Source: Nitrosospira briensis C-128 (GTDB lineage: Bacteria > Pseudomonadota > Gammaproteobacteria > Burkholderiales > Nitrosomonadaceae). From it: DNA of 64,000 bases. The notes under the pieces were generated by a model. It had not been told where the DNA came from. It ran no database searches and worked only from the letters and a program-made list of their open reading frames with translations. Each line of letters begins with the position of its first letter. The first letter of the stretch is position 1. Positions 46,944 through 55,638 of the stretch are shown in pieces. A program made the translations under genes and the position numbers. The stretch is taken from positions 310,001 to 374,000 of the forward strand of contig NZ_CP012371.1 in NCBI RefSeq assembly GCF_000619905.2. The letters run 5' to 3'.

Positions 46944-48074
46944 ATGCGACAAGTTCGATCCTTTTTGCCTTCACTCGCAGCAGGGATAGTGGTATCTCTG
47001 CTCTCTATCCCTGCCTGGGCTGTTCCATTCACGGCGACCGGTCTTGTGACCGACGACCAGGCGGCGAATCCCGCACAACTTACCGATCCCGGCCTCCAGA
47101 ATGCATGGGGGATGTCATACGCGCCAACCGGTCCGTTCTGGGTCTCCGCAAATGGTACTGGAACAGTGCCTTTATATAGCGTGAACCCGGCAACACAGGC
47201 CACCGCCAAGCAAGCGCTGACCATTTCGATCCCTGGCGGCGGCGTTACCGGGCAAGTATTCAACAGCACCGCATCATTCAATGGCAATCGCTTTTTGTTC
47301 GTCACTGAAAACGGTAGCGTTTCCGGTTGGCGCCCGGCGCTGGGTACAACAGGATTGGTAAATGCCGACACCATCGCCCCGGCCTCAACGAATAATGTTT
47401 ACAAGGGCGCAGCCATCGGCAGCGTTTCGGGACAGGATTACCTGTACGCAGCCAACTTCAGAGCCGGCACCATTGATGTCTACAAGGGCACCACCTCGGC
47501 CCCAGCGTTGACAGGTTCATTCACGGACCCGAGCCTTCCCGCGGGATATGCTCCTTTCAATGTTCAGAATCTCAATGGCTCGCTCTATGTCACCTATGCC
47601 TTGCAGGATGCAACCAAGAAGGATGATGTCGCAGGTTTGGGATTCGGTTTTGTCGACAAATATAACCTGAACGGCGACTTCGCGGGACGCGTTGCGTCGG
47701 GTGGAACATTAAACGCGCCTTGGGGGGTAGCTACCGCGCCATCTTCGTTCGGCCCGATGGCGGGCGACCTGCTGGTGGGTAATTTCGGCGACGGGCACAT
47801 AAATATTTACGACCCGAATACTCATGCGTTTCTTGGACAAGTGCTCGATGCCAGCAATAAACCGCTGGCGGTCGATGGATTATGGGCACTTTCCCCTGGA
47901 AACGATACGTTGGCCGGGAGCAGCCACCTGTTGTATTTCACCGCCGGGCCCAATGACGAAGCCCACGGGTTATTTGGCGTTCTGACACCGGTTCCGGAGC
48001 CATCAACCTATGCAATGATGCTCGTTGGGCTTGGGGTATTGGGTCTGCTGATCCGACGCCGCGCTTTGATTTAG
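46944..48074 (+). CDS. TIGR03118 family protein with PEP-CTERM anchor
   Basis: 376 aa exported protein. Signal peptide at residues 1-29 (ending AWA), then a beta-propeller-like body whose start LTDPGLQNAWGMSYAPTGPF is diagnostic of the TIGR03118 family. The end is a PEP-CTERM sorting signal: VPEPSTYAMMLVGLG, a hydrophobic helix and a final RRRA cluster, recognised by exosortase/EpsH systems in biofilm-forming Gram-negatives. GGGGAA precedes the ATG. Its biochemical role is unknown. Confidence 0.9.
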   Translation: MRQVRSFLPSLAAGIVVSLLSIPAWAVPFTATGLVTDDQAANPAQLTDPGLQNAWGMSYAPTGPFWVSANGTGTVPLYSVNPATQATAKQALTISIPGGGVTGQVFNSTASFNGNRFLFVTENGSVSGWRPALGTTGLVNADTIAPASTNNVYKGAAIGSVSGQDYLYAANFRAGTIDVYKGTTSAPALTGSFTDPSLPAGYAPFNVQNLNGSLYVTYALQDATKKDDVAGLGFGFVDKYNLNGDFAGRVASGGTLNAPWGVATAPSSFGPMAGDLLVGNFGDGHINIYDPNTHAFLGQVLDASNKPLAVDGLWALSPGNDTLAGSSHLLYFTAGPNDEAHGLFGVLTPVPEPSTYAMMLVGLGVLGLLIRRRALI

Positions 48075-48171
48075 GAAGGGAAGAGAAAGATCCCGGGTTT
48101 TTATCGGCTGATCGACATAAATCGGCATGCCCCGGTCTGATTTCGCTGATTGGGATATGCCGCAAAAATGC

Positions 48172-48199
48172 TTGACTTTATTTCTGGGAGTTTTATCAT
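48172..48199 (+). promoter_or_regulatory. Sigma-70-type promoter of a candidate small RNA
   Basis: TTGACT (48,172-48,177, five of six consensus bases) and TATCAT (48,194-48,199, five of six) are spaced by 16 bp. The next possible reading frame downstream is meaningless, and a terminator begins about 45 nt after the predicted start site. Confidence 0.6.
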
Positions 48200-48205
48200 G
48201 TAGTC

Positions 48206-48280
48206 GTTGGATAAGTGATCCCTCCTTTGTAAGTGGAAACTCTAAACCCGAACCCGGCCCGTCCGTCTTCGGGTTTTTTT
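48206..48280 (+). ncRNA. Candidate small RNA with anti-Shine-Dalgarno segment
   Basis: About 75 nt between the promoter above and the terminator at 48,245-48,280, with no coding frame. Near the middle it holds GATCCCTCCTTTG (48,217-48,229), which differs by one base from the 3' tail of 16S rRNA (GATCACCTCCTTT) and can pair with AAAGGAGG ribosome binding sites. No family name is known to me. Ends are estimated from promoter and hairpin positions. Confidence 0.5.
48245..48280 (+). terminator. Rho-independent terminator
   Basis: AACCCGAA (48,245-48,252) and TTCGGGTT (48,268-48,275) pair perfectly over 8 bp, with a short CGG/CCG inner stem, and are followed by T residues up to 48,280. It could also back up termination of the PEP-CTERM gene. 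Confidence 0.8.
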
Positions 48281-48436
48281 ATGACCGCTAAATTCCCCCG
48301 GATTTAAATTCTTACAATAGAAGCGCAGATAGCATGCAGGGGTTTTACACGCGACAGCATCCGGGGTGGGAGAAAACAACGCCGACAGTGCCACTGATCC
48401 GTGAAGCAGATAGGTTGGCACTATGTCATCATCGAT

Positions 48437-48702
48437 CTTCCGAGCGTGCCAAAGGCGAAGGATATCAATAATGCTGTCCACAACTTCATAACGTACTTCG
48501 TTATCCCCCACAATTACTTGACGTACATCACGGGGTGCAAATTCGTCGAGCGGCACTCCAATCTACGGATAAACAAGAAGCTGCTGCGCGCCTGCTACCA
48601 GTTGCTTCACCACTTTGACGCAACCTTAGAATTTGCTGGAGCGAGAAAGGCGTGAAGGCGAACAAGATCGCGCTCAGCACTAACCGTCCATTTAAGCGTC
48701 AT
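48437..48702 (-). pseudogene. Broken RelE/ParE-family toxin gene
   Basis: Starts 3 nt after the antitoxin stop with MTLKWTVSAERDLVRLHAFL. A single A lost from a run of four (compare the relic at 22.9 kb) shifts the frame after SKVASK; with the base restored it reads VVKQLVAGAQQLLVYP, a TAG, and IGVPLDEFAPRDVRQVIVGD up to ILRLWHARK. So there is one frameshift and one nonsense codon, and the normal stop is lost as well. A ParE gyrase-type or RelE-type toxin is inferred from the fold pattern only. Confidence 0.85.
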
Positions 48703-48705
48703 GAA

Positions 48706-48948
48706 TTAAGCCGGCTTGTCGAGGCTCGTAGCCCAAGCATCAATCGAAGCATGATCCACCAAGCGTCCGGCATCGACATCCGCCATTCCTTCCAAGGTAA
48801 GCTGGTGGCGTTTTGCTTCAAGGGCAACCCAAGAGGTCAACGCTTGTTTTACGATCCAGCCCTTGGGACGATCAAGTCGAGCAGAGAGTTGATCAATTTG
48901 TTCGGCAAGTTCATTAGGAATGTGAGCGGTGACGACACGTGTATTCAT
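48706..48948 (-). CDS. Ribbon-helix-helix antitoxin, orphaned
   Basis: 80 aa CopG/ParD-like protein. The N-terminal strand TRVVTAHIPNELAEQIDQLS and helix pair with RPKGWIVKQALTSWVAL form the DNA-binding ribbon-helix-helix; the C-terminal tail VDAGRLVDHASIDAW would wrap the toxin. The frame opens ten codons upstream, but members start at NTRVV. The partner toxin downstream is a pseudogene, so this antitoxin is intact but has nothing to neutralise here. It may still repress its own promoter or act on related toxins. Confidence 0.85.
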   Translation of the reverse strand: MNTRVVTAHIPNELAEQIDQLSARLDRPKGWIVKQALTSWVALEAKRHQLTLEGMADVDAGRLVDHASIDAWATSLDKPA

Positions 48949-49208
48949 ATTTAATCCTATTGAAACAATATCAATCAATACTAATCATTCAGATTGAGAT
49001 TGCCCAGTCCCAACATGGATATGAAATAATATTTCGGCCACTTTAAAATACATTAATGAATGATAACGTCCTTATCATCCATTAAGGGAATGAAAAAAAA
49101 TGACCTAATGAGGTAGTGAATCTGTTTGGAACTTAAATGACGATTGGTTCAGATGACTTTTTGCGGGATGTCGTTAGCCCTGGCAGTCCGGATATTATAG
49201 TTGTTCCG
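48949..49208. other. Intergenic, antitoxin promoter region
   Basis: A+T-rich, holding the leader of the antitoxin gene. A 68-codon plus-strand frame at 49,137 has no recognisable similarity and lies over the small membrane protein gene on the other strand. Confidence 0.35.
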
Positions 49209-49373
49209 TTATTTATCGCGCCTGAGCACCAGCCCTGCTATTTCCAGGGCGAGACCAAGCGTGAAAAGAATGGCGCCGATCCAGATGTTTTCCGGCGCCA
49301 GGAACATCAGCATGCCGCCCACGATAAGCAGCAAAATAGATAAAACTCGTTTAGTGCGACGACTTCTGGACAT
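49209..49373 (-). CDS. Tiny membrane protein, 54 aa
   Basis: From an ATG at 49,373 the minus strand encodes SRSRRTKRVLSILLLIVGG, then a turn and a second hydrophobic segment (IWIGAILFTLGLALEIAGLV) closing with LRRDK. Basic residues at both ends fit a two-helix inner-membrane hairpin with both ends in the cytosol. No strong Shine-Dalgarno. The family resembles small uncharacterised inner-membrane proteins widespread in betaproteobacteria. It is below the usual size cut-off for gene callers. Confidence 0.6.
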   Translation of the reverse strand: MSRSRRTKRVLSILLLIVGGMLMFLAPENIWIGAILFTLGLALEIAGLVLRRDK

Positions 49374-49520
49374 GATTTAGAAACTCATTGCGGACAAGAT
49401 GATATATCACTATAGACCGCAGGCGAGAAAATGCCATCATTCCAACGAATGCTGGAATCCAGGCGGATGCAACAAGCATGCGTTTCCACGGTTTCGTACA
49501 GCAAGTCCGAAGCCTGGGCG

Positions 49521-51272
49521 TCATCCTCCGCTGACTGCACCTTGCCTGGCCTCCGCCTCCAACCCCAGCTCAAAGCCCAGCGAATCATCAAGGGATAAAA
49601 GCTGCTCAATAACCTGATCAATTTGGGGAGTTATTGCCGCCGGAACGATGTTTTGCACCAGCGATGCCTTAAGTGCTTCCTGTAAGCGTAACGGTTTTTC
49701 TGCCAGCAAACAGTGCAAATCTGTCGGCAACCCCTGGCGAAAAAGAGCGTAGGGTACCGCGGGTAGCAGCATGTGTTGAAATGACCATTGTGCATCCAGC
49801 CGCAAATAATTGAGCTGCTTAGGTGAAATACCCGTTTTGCCGCCCAGGAAATGCAAATCCTCCTTCGTTAATTCGTGAATTGGCACGCTTTCAACCAGCG
49901 GTTGCAGCTCGGCAAGATATCGCTCGTACTCGGACGGCCCGCGAAATTTTTCCAGTTCAACCTCAATATCGATAGTTTGTTGTGGCGAAACGTTAAATAT
50001 AATACCCGACACAGCGATTTCGCCCCCCTTCCCCGCTGGTTCGAACGCGCGGATGACCAGATCGGCCCGCGCTTTTTCCGGGCGCCGCAACTGGCCGGTG
50101 GTATAGGCAATCTCATAGAACCCTTGAGTATCGGCCACCGCCTGTCCAAGTAACGTCTCTGTCCGCATATCCCGGTCGAATGCCTGCACGATGACATCCG
50201 GCAAAGGGAAGCCATCCGTCTGTCGAACGGCGCCTCGGACAATACGCAGCTCTCCCCCGGCTTTCGGCACCGTAACCAGAATTTCCACCGACTGGTTCCC
50301 AGGTAGAAGGTTTTCGATAAAGGTATCGGTATCGAGCGCTTGATCATCCTGATATACGCGGAACAGAACCTCGACAGTATGTCCTGTGCCAAAAAAAGAT
50401 TCATCAACCGGGATAAGCGTCATGCCTTCGGCATCTGTCGTACCTGAGCGAATCAGTTGCTGGCCGTTAATCTGGAATACGGCGTCAACCTGTATCCTGG
50501 GCAAAGAAGCATCCGTCGCATGGTTTTTAATCGTTATTGTCAACGCATAGGTTTCAGGTTCGAAGTGGTGGACCGTGATGTCGAGGAATTCCTGAATAGC
50601 CGCTGAGGTTTTTCTGCCTTCCGCAACGATATTTCCTTGCGGATCAAAAACGTGAACCAGTAGATTGGGTCCCTTTCTACCGTCTGACTGCCAGGCAAAA
50701 TCGATGCGATAATTTCCATTAGTCTGAAGCGCAACCGTATTTCCACGTGGGACAAGATTTGTTGGCGCCAGCGCATCGAAAGCGCGCACGGTAAAGCCGA
50801 CAGTGCTGATCGGGGTGCCGTCTGGCTGGCTGACCTGGCCGCAAACTGTATGAATAGATGGTTGCGGGATGTCCGGTGCAGTAATAACGGTAGCAATGGT
50901 TTCGAGCCGTTTTCTCAGATCCTCGGCTTGATCGGGTGGGAGATTTTCAATAGTAAAACCACGTTCCCAAAAAATTTCCGCAAAAGCGTTTTGTCTACGC
51001 CCGATGGGCATCACCAGCCCAAACAGGGTACGCAATTCACCATTGGCGATGAGCAGGCGAATGGTGCTGTCTGTGGCGATATAACTCGAATACCCAAGGT
51101 TTGTCAGCGCTTTTTTTAATATCTCCACATCGTTTTTATTCAATTTGTCGAGTAATACGCCATGCGCAAGGATATGCGGCCGCAAACTGCCGATACCTTG
51201 AATGATGCCCAGCAGCTTCGTGAGGATAGCCAGTTTCCTGTCCGGCTGGATAAATTGAATGGTAGCCCGCAT
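49521..51272 (-). CDS. Tc-toxin-like multidomain protein
   Basis: 583 aa from the chosen ATG. Near the N-terminus, RPHILAHGVLLDKLNKNDVE looks like a peptidoglycan-binding-type helical repeat. The middle holds at least three carboxypeptidase-regulatory-like beta domains (TVCGQVSQPDGTPISTVGFT; GAVRQTDGFPLPDVIVQAFD). The end has LTKEDLHFLGGKTGISPKQL and LPAVPYALFRQGLPTDLHCL, as in the neuraminidase-like region of insecticidal Tc-toxin A subunits. Real TcA proteins are far longer, so this is a short relative or a truncated one. An upstream ATG at 51,353 is possible. Function unknown. Confidence 0.6.
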   Translation of the reverse strand: MRATIQFIQPDRKLAILTKLLGIIQGIGSLRPHILAHGVLLDKLNKNDVEILKKALTNLGYSSYIATDSTIRLLIANGELRTLFGLVMPIGRRQNAFAEIFWERGFTIENLPPDQAEDLRKRLETIATVITAPDIPQPSIHTVCGQVSQPDGTPISTVGFTVRAFDALAPTNLVPRGNTVALQTNGNYRIDFAWQSDGRKGPNLLVHVFDPQGNIVAEGRKTSAAIQEFLDITVHHFEPETYALTITIKNHATDASLPRIQVDAVFQINGQQLIRSGTTDAEGMTLIPVDESFFGTGHTVEVLFRVYQDDQALDTDTFIENLLPGNQSVEILVTVPKAGGELRIVRGAVRQTDGFPLPDVIVQAFDRDMRTETLLGQAVADTQGFYEIAYTTGQLRRPEKARADLVIRAFEPAGKGGEIAVSGIIFNVSPQQTIDIEVELEKFRGPSEYERYLAELQPLVESVPIHELTKEDLHFLGGKTGISPKQLNYLRLDAQWSFQHMLLPAVPYALFRQGLPTDLHCLLAEKPLRLQEALKASLVQNIVPAAITPQIDQVIEQLLSLDDSLGFELGLEAEARQGAVSGG

Positions 51273-51716
51273 GTTGGATTTTTCCCGGATAAAAAATGAG
51301 TGCCTTATATAAGCATGGCTTCGCTTTGACAAGTCGATAAGGCTGCGCTCCATGTTCGGCCGGCTGATCTTTTCAGGCCGGCCTGGACAGTTCGGAAAGA
51401 AGCTCCAGCTCATCGGAAACCTGGACCGGCCTTTGGCAGCTTATCGAAGCGTAAATATGCTCAGTCATGCTACCTTATCTATAGCGGCTCAGGTAATGGC
51501 ATGACTGTCGCCTCATCACAAACCAGTTGCCCGGCATAACGCAGACATATATTTATTTACTATTCGAATGGGTGTGGCGATTGAGGCATCCGTTTTAAAC
51601 ATAGCTGACGAGAATGAGAAATCAAGAATAAATCGCTTTCCGCTGCCCAATCCCGCTTTTCGTACCCGGCCCTTCCGCTGCGCTAAAATACGCGTCTTTT
51701 CTTGAATAACCGGTTG

Positions 51717-54700
51717 ATGAAAAAACTTCCTGCCATTTCTGTGATTGATACTGAGCGCCGCCTCGCCAACCTGCCTAAACCGGTCTATCCGGAAGATCTG
51801 CCTGTGGTTGCGCGGCGCCACGAGATAGCGCGCGCAATCCGGGAAAACCAGGTGGTAATTGTGTGCGGTGAGACTGGCTCGGGCAAGACTACGCAGTTAC
51901 CCAAAATTTGCCTTGAACTCGGGCGTGGGGTTGCCGGCATGATCGGTCATACGCAGCCTCGGCGCATCGCTGCACGCACGGTGGCAGCCCGGATCGCTTC
52001 GGAACTCAATAGTCCGCTGGGGCACGCGGTAGGCTATAAGGTGCGTTTTTCCGACAAAGTGAGTTCGGAAACTTATATCAAACTCATGACCGATGGAATT
52101 CTCCTGGCGGAAACCCAAGGTGACCACTTCCTGCTGGCCTACGACACTATCATCATTGATGAGGCACATGAACGAAGCCTCAATATTGACTTTCTGCTCG
52201 GCTATCTCAAGCAGTTGCTACCCGCGCGGCCCGATCTGAAACTGATCGTCACTTCCGCCACCATCAATGCGCAACGCTTTTCAGCCCACTTCGATGATGC
52301 GCCGGTGGTTGAAGTATCGGGCAGAGTGTATCCGGTGGAGGTGCGCTACCGGCCCATCCAATCGCGCGGTTCCATTGATCCTGAATATCAGGCGAAAAAC
52401 CGAAGTAAGGATGAAGCCCAGAATGAGGATAAGGAAGAAGACGACATTGAACAATCCATCCTTGATGCAATGGATGAGATCACCGGCTCCGCCGGTTCCA
52501 GTACTGGTGACGTGTTGATATTCCTCCCCGGCGAGCGGGAAATCCGCGAGACTGCCGAAGCACTGCGCAAGCATGGCATGAGCAGGCCCGGCCCCCGTGG
52601 CGCCGCCATATCCGGTATGGAAATTCTGCCTTTGTTCGCGCGATTGTCCTATGCCGAGCAGGAGCGAGTGTTCAAACCCGGTGGCAGCAATTTGAGACGT
52701 GTCGTGCTGGCTACCAACGTAGCGGAAACTTCGCTCACCGTTCCCGGCATTCGCTATGTGATCGATACAGGATTTGCGCGGCTCAATCGCTATAGTTATC
52801 GCAACAAAGTGGAGCAATTACAGGTCGAGAAAATTTCACGTGCTTCCGCCAATCAGCGAGCGGGGCGCTGTGGCCGCGTGATGAGCGGCGTCTGCATCCG
52901 TCTTTATTCGGAAGAGGATTACCTTGCGCGTCCGGAATTTACCGATCCGGAAATCCTGCGCTCATCGCTGGCAGCCGTGATTTTGCGCATGAAGTCTCTC
53001 AAAATTGGAGAAGTACAGAATTTTCCGTTCCTTGATCCGCCCCTGCCCCGAATGATCGCGGATGGCTACCAATTACTGGCGGAACTCGGTGCTGTAGACG
53101 ATAGCAATTCGCTGACCGGCATAGGCTGGCAATTGGCCAAGTTTCCAATCGATCCTAAGATTGCACGGATGATCCTGGCTGGCAAAGAAGAGAACTGCCT
53201 GAGTGAAGTGCTGATCATCGCATCCGGCTTGAGCATGCAAGATCCGCGCGACCGGCCGTTCGAGCGGCAAGAGGCCGCCGACAGGGCGCATCAGCGCTTT
53301 CAGGATGAGCGATCCGACTTCATCGGCTACCTGAAGCTGTGGGATTTCTTCAATGAATTGTTGAAACATAAAAAATCCAATCGAAAACTGATGGAGCAGT
53401 GCCAGGAAAATTTTATATCCCACCGCAGAATGCGGGAGTGGCGTGAAATCCATGGTCAGCTACATACCTTGGTGGCCGAATTCGGGCTGAGACCAAACGA
53501 GATTCCCGCGAGTTATGACGAAATCCATCGCGCACTTCTGGCGGGGTTGCTCGGCAATATCGGCTTCAAGGCCGACGAGGATGGCGAGTATCTGGGAGCG
53601 CGTGGAATCAAGTTTTCTATTTTTCCGGGTTCGGTGCTCAAAAAAGCCAAACCTAAATGGATCATGGCTGCCGAACTGACCGAAACCAAAAAACTCTACG
53701 CACGTAGCGTAGCCAGGATCGACCCCCTTTGGGTGGAAAAAATCGCAGCAGGCGGGTTGTGCAAGAAGCACTATTTTGACCCCCATTGGGAGAAGACACC
53801 CGCACAGGTATCGGCATTCGAGCGCATAACACTGTACGGCTTGACGATCATGCCGAAGCGGCGGATTTATTACGGCGCCATCAATCCGAAGGAAGCGCGC
53901 GAAATTTTTATACGCTCGGCACTGGTGGCGGGTGAATACGTGACCCAGGCACCGTTTTACCAGCATAACCGCAAACTCATCGCCGATGTCGCAGCGCTGG
54001 AGCACAAGACACGCCGCCCGGATGTGCTCGTGGATGAAGCAGAAATCGTTGCGTTTTACGACGATCTCATCCCTGACGGGATATGCAACGGCGCAACGTT
54101 CGAAAAATGGCGCAGGCAGGCCGAGCGGGAAAACCCGCGCCTGCTCTATCTCACCAGGGAATACCTGATGCGTCATGAGGCGGGTAACGTTACGGAAGCG
54201 CGTTTTCCCGATAGCACGGTCGTGGATGGAGTACGGCTACCGTTTGCCTATCGCTTCGAACCAGGGCATCTATTGGATGGCGTCACCATTACCGTGCCGT
54301 TACCCCTGCTCAACAAGCTTCAGGCTACCTGGTTCGATAACCTCGTCCCGGGCCTGATCCGCGAAAAAATAACCTGGTATTTGAAAGCCCTTCCCAAACA
54401 GATACGCCGCCACCTGGTACCGATACCGGATTTCGTGACGCAGTTTCTGGAAGGCCATGAGTCAACGGTTACAGCTTCCGCCCCTGTGCCCCTACCCCAA
54501 CCTCTGACCGAAGCATTGGCGGATTTTATCTCATTCAAGACGGGAATCACCGTTCCGCGGGATAGGTGGCACGACGAAAAGCCCCCGCTGCATCTGCTGA
54601 TGAATTATAACGTTGTGGACGATGCAGGTCGCGAACTCGCGATGAACCGTGATCTCGCGCAACTCAAGGCGCAACTTGGCCAGGCCGCGCAGCTGACGTT

Positions 54701-55610
54701 CGCTCGGCTCGATTCGGGCGAACGCAGCCCAATCGAGCGTGACGATGTGAAACGCTGGGATTTTGGTGACCTGCCCGAAGAAATCACTTTTATCCGGAAT
54801 GGGAAGAAACTGACCGGCTACCCGGCGCTGGTCACGCGAGAGGAAAAAGTAGCCATCCATTTGTTCGATACGCGCCCTGCGGCACAAGCAAAGATGCGCG
54901 GAGGTGTGCGGCAGCTGCTGTGCTTCGAACTCAAGGAGCAAATGAAGCGATTGGAAAAAGATCTGTCGGGACAAAATCGATCCCAGAGCCAGGCTGTATT
55001 GCAATTGCAAACCCTTATCAGCCCCCAGTTACTCAGGGAAGATATGCTGGACGCTATCGCCGACCGCGCTTTCATCGGCGACGATGCGCTGCCGCGCAGC
55101 GAAAAAGAGTTTATTGCCCAGCGGCAGCGGGCGAGAGCACGGCTACCCGCCGTGACTGAAGCTGTTATCCGAACGATACAAAGTATCGCGGGTGAATGCC
55201 AGGCATTGTCGAGCAGTCTTTCCGCAGCGGGATCGGCTACTCCCAAGCTGAAGGACAAGCTTTCCATTCAACTGCACAGCCTCGTTTATCCCGGTTTTTT
55301 AAATGCCACCCCATGGGAGCAGCTGCCACATCTGCCGCGTTATTTGAAAGGCATGGTTCTGCGGCTGGATAAATACGCGACCAACCCCGAGCGTGACGCC
55401 CGCCACGGCGCCGTTATTGCCGGGTTATGGAACCAGTATGAGCAGCGTATGGAAAAACATCTCAAGGCCGGAATCCACGATCCGGCCCTAGCTGGATTCC
55501 GCTGGCAAATCGAGGAACTGCGCATCTCGCTATTTGCGCAGGAGTTGAAAACGCCCTACCCCGTTTCCGCCAAACGACTGCAGAAACTGTGGGAAGAAAT
55601 AAGCGCTTGA
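51717..55610 (+). CDS. hrpA: ATP-dependent RNA helicase HrpA
   Basis: DEAH-box helicase of about 1297 aa, the usual HrpA length. GETGSGKT (residues 51-58), IIIDEAHERS near 150, the SAT motif VTSATIN near 185 and the motif VI block NQRAGRCGRV near 380 form the helicase core. Then follow the winged-helix and HA2 regions and the long C-terminal HrpA domain (DUF3418). The enzyme remodels RNA and helps stalled ribosomes. A TTG five codons upstream is in frame; ATG is used here. Confidence 0.96.
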   Translation: MKKLPAISVIDTERRLANLPKPVYPEDLPVVARRHEIARAIRENQVVIVCGETGSGKTTQLPKICLELGRGVAGMIGHTQPRRIAARTVAARIASELNSPLGHAVGYKVRFSDKVSSETYIKLMTDGILLAETQGDHFLLAYDTIIIDEAHERSLNIDFLLGYLKQLLPARPDLKLIVTSATINAQRFSAHFDDAPVVEVSGRVYPVEVRYRPIQSRGSIDPEYQAKNRSKDEAQNEDKEEDDIEQSILDAMDEITGSAGSSTGDVLIFLPGEREIRETAEALRKHGMSRPGPRGAAISGMEILPLFARLSYAEQERVFKPGGSNLRRVVLATNVAETSLTVPGIRYVIDTGFARLNRYSYRNKVEQLQVEKISRASANQRAGRCGRVMSGVCIRLYSEEDYLARPEFTDPEILRSSLAAVILRMKSLKIGEVQNFPFLDPPLPRMIADGYQLLAELGAVDDSNSLTGIGWQLAKFPIDPKIARMILAGKEENCLSEVLIIASGLSMQDPRDRPFERQEAADRAHQRFQDERSDFIGYLKLWDFFNELLKHKKSNRKLMEQCQENFISHRRMREWREIHGQLHTLVAEFGLRPNEIPASYDEIHRALLAGLLGNIGFKADEDGEYLGARGIKFSIFPGSVLKKAKPKWIMAAELTETKKLYARSVARIDPLWVEKIAAGGLCKKHYFDPHWEKTPAQVSAFERITLYGLTIMPKRRIYYGAINPKEAREIFIRSALVAGEYVTQAPFYQHNRKLIADVAALEHKTRRPDVLVDEAEIVAFYDDLIPDGICNGATFEKWRRQAERENPRLLYLTREYLMRHEAGNVTEARFPDSTVVDGVRLPFAYRFEPGHLLDGVTITVPLPLLNKLQATWFDNLVPGLIREKITWYLKALPKQIRRHLVPIPDFVTQFLEGHESTVTASAPVPLPQPLTEALADFISFKTGITVPRDRWHDEKPPLHLLMNYNVVDDAGRELAMNRDLAQLKAQLGQAAQLTFARLDSGERSPIERDDVKRWDFGDLPEEITFIRNGKKLTGYPALVTREEKVAIHLFDTRPAAQAKMRGGVRQLLCFELKEQMKRLEKDLSGQNRSQSQAVLQLQTLISPQLLREDMLDAIADRAFIGDDALPRSEKEFIAQRQRARARLPAVTEAVIRTIQSIAGECQALSSSLSAAGSATPKLKDKLSIQLHSLVYPGFLNATPWEQLPHLPRYLKGMVLRLDKYATNPERDARHGAVIAGLWNQYEQRMEKHLKAGIHDPALAGFRWQIEELRISLFAQELKTPYPVSAKRLQKLWEEISA

Positions 55611-55638
55611 ATCGGCGCGGTACCTTGACAGTATTCAG

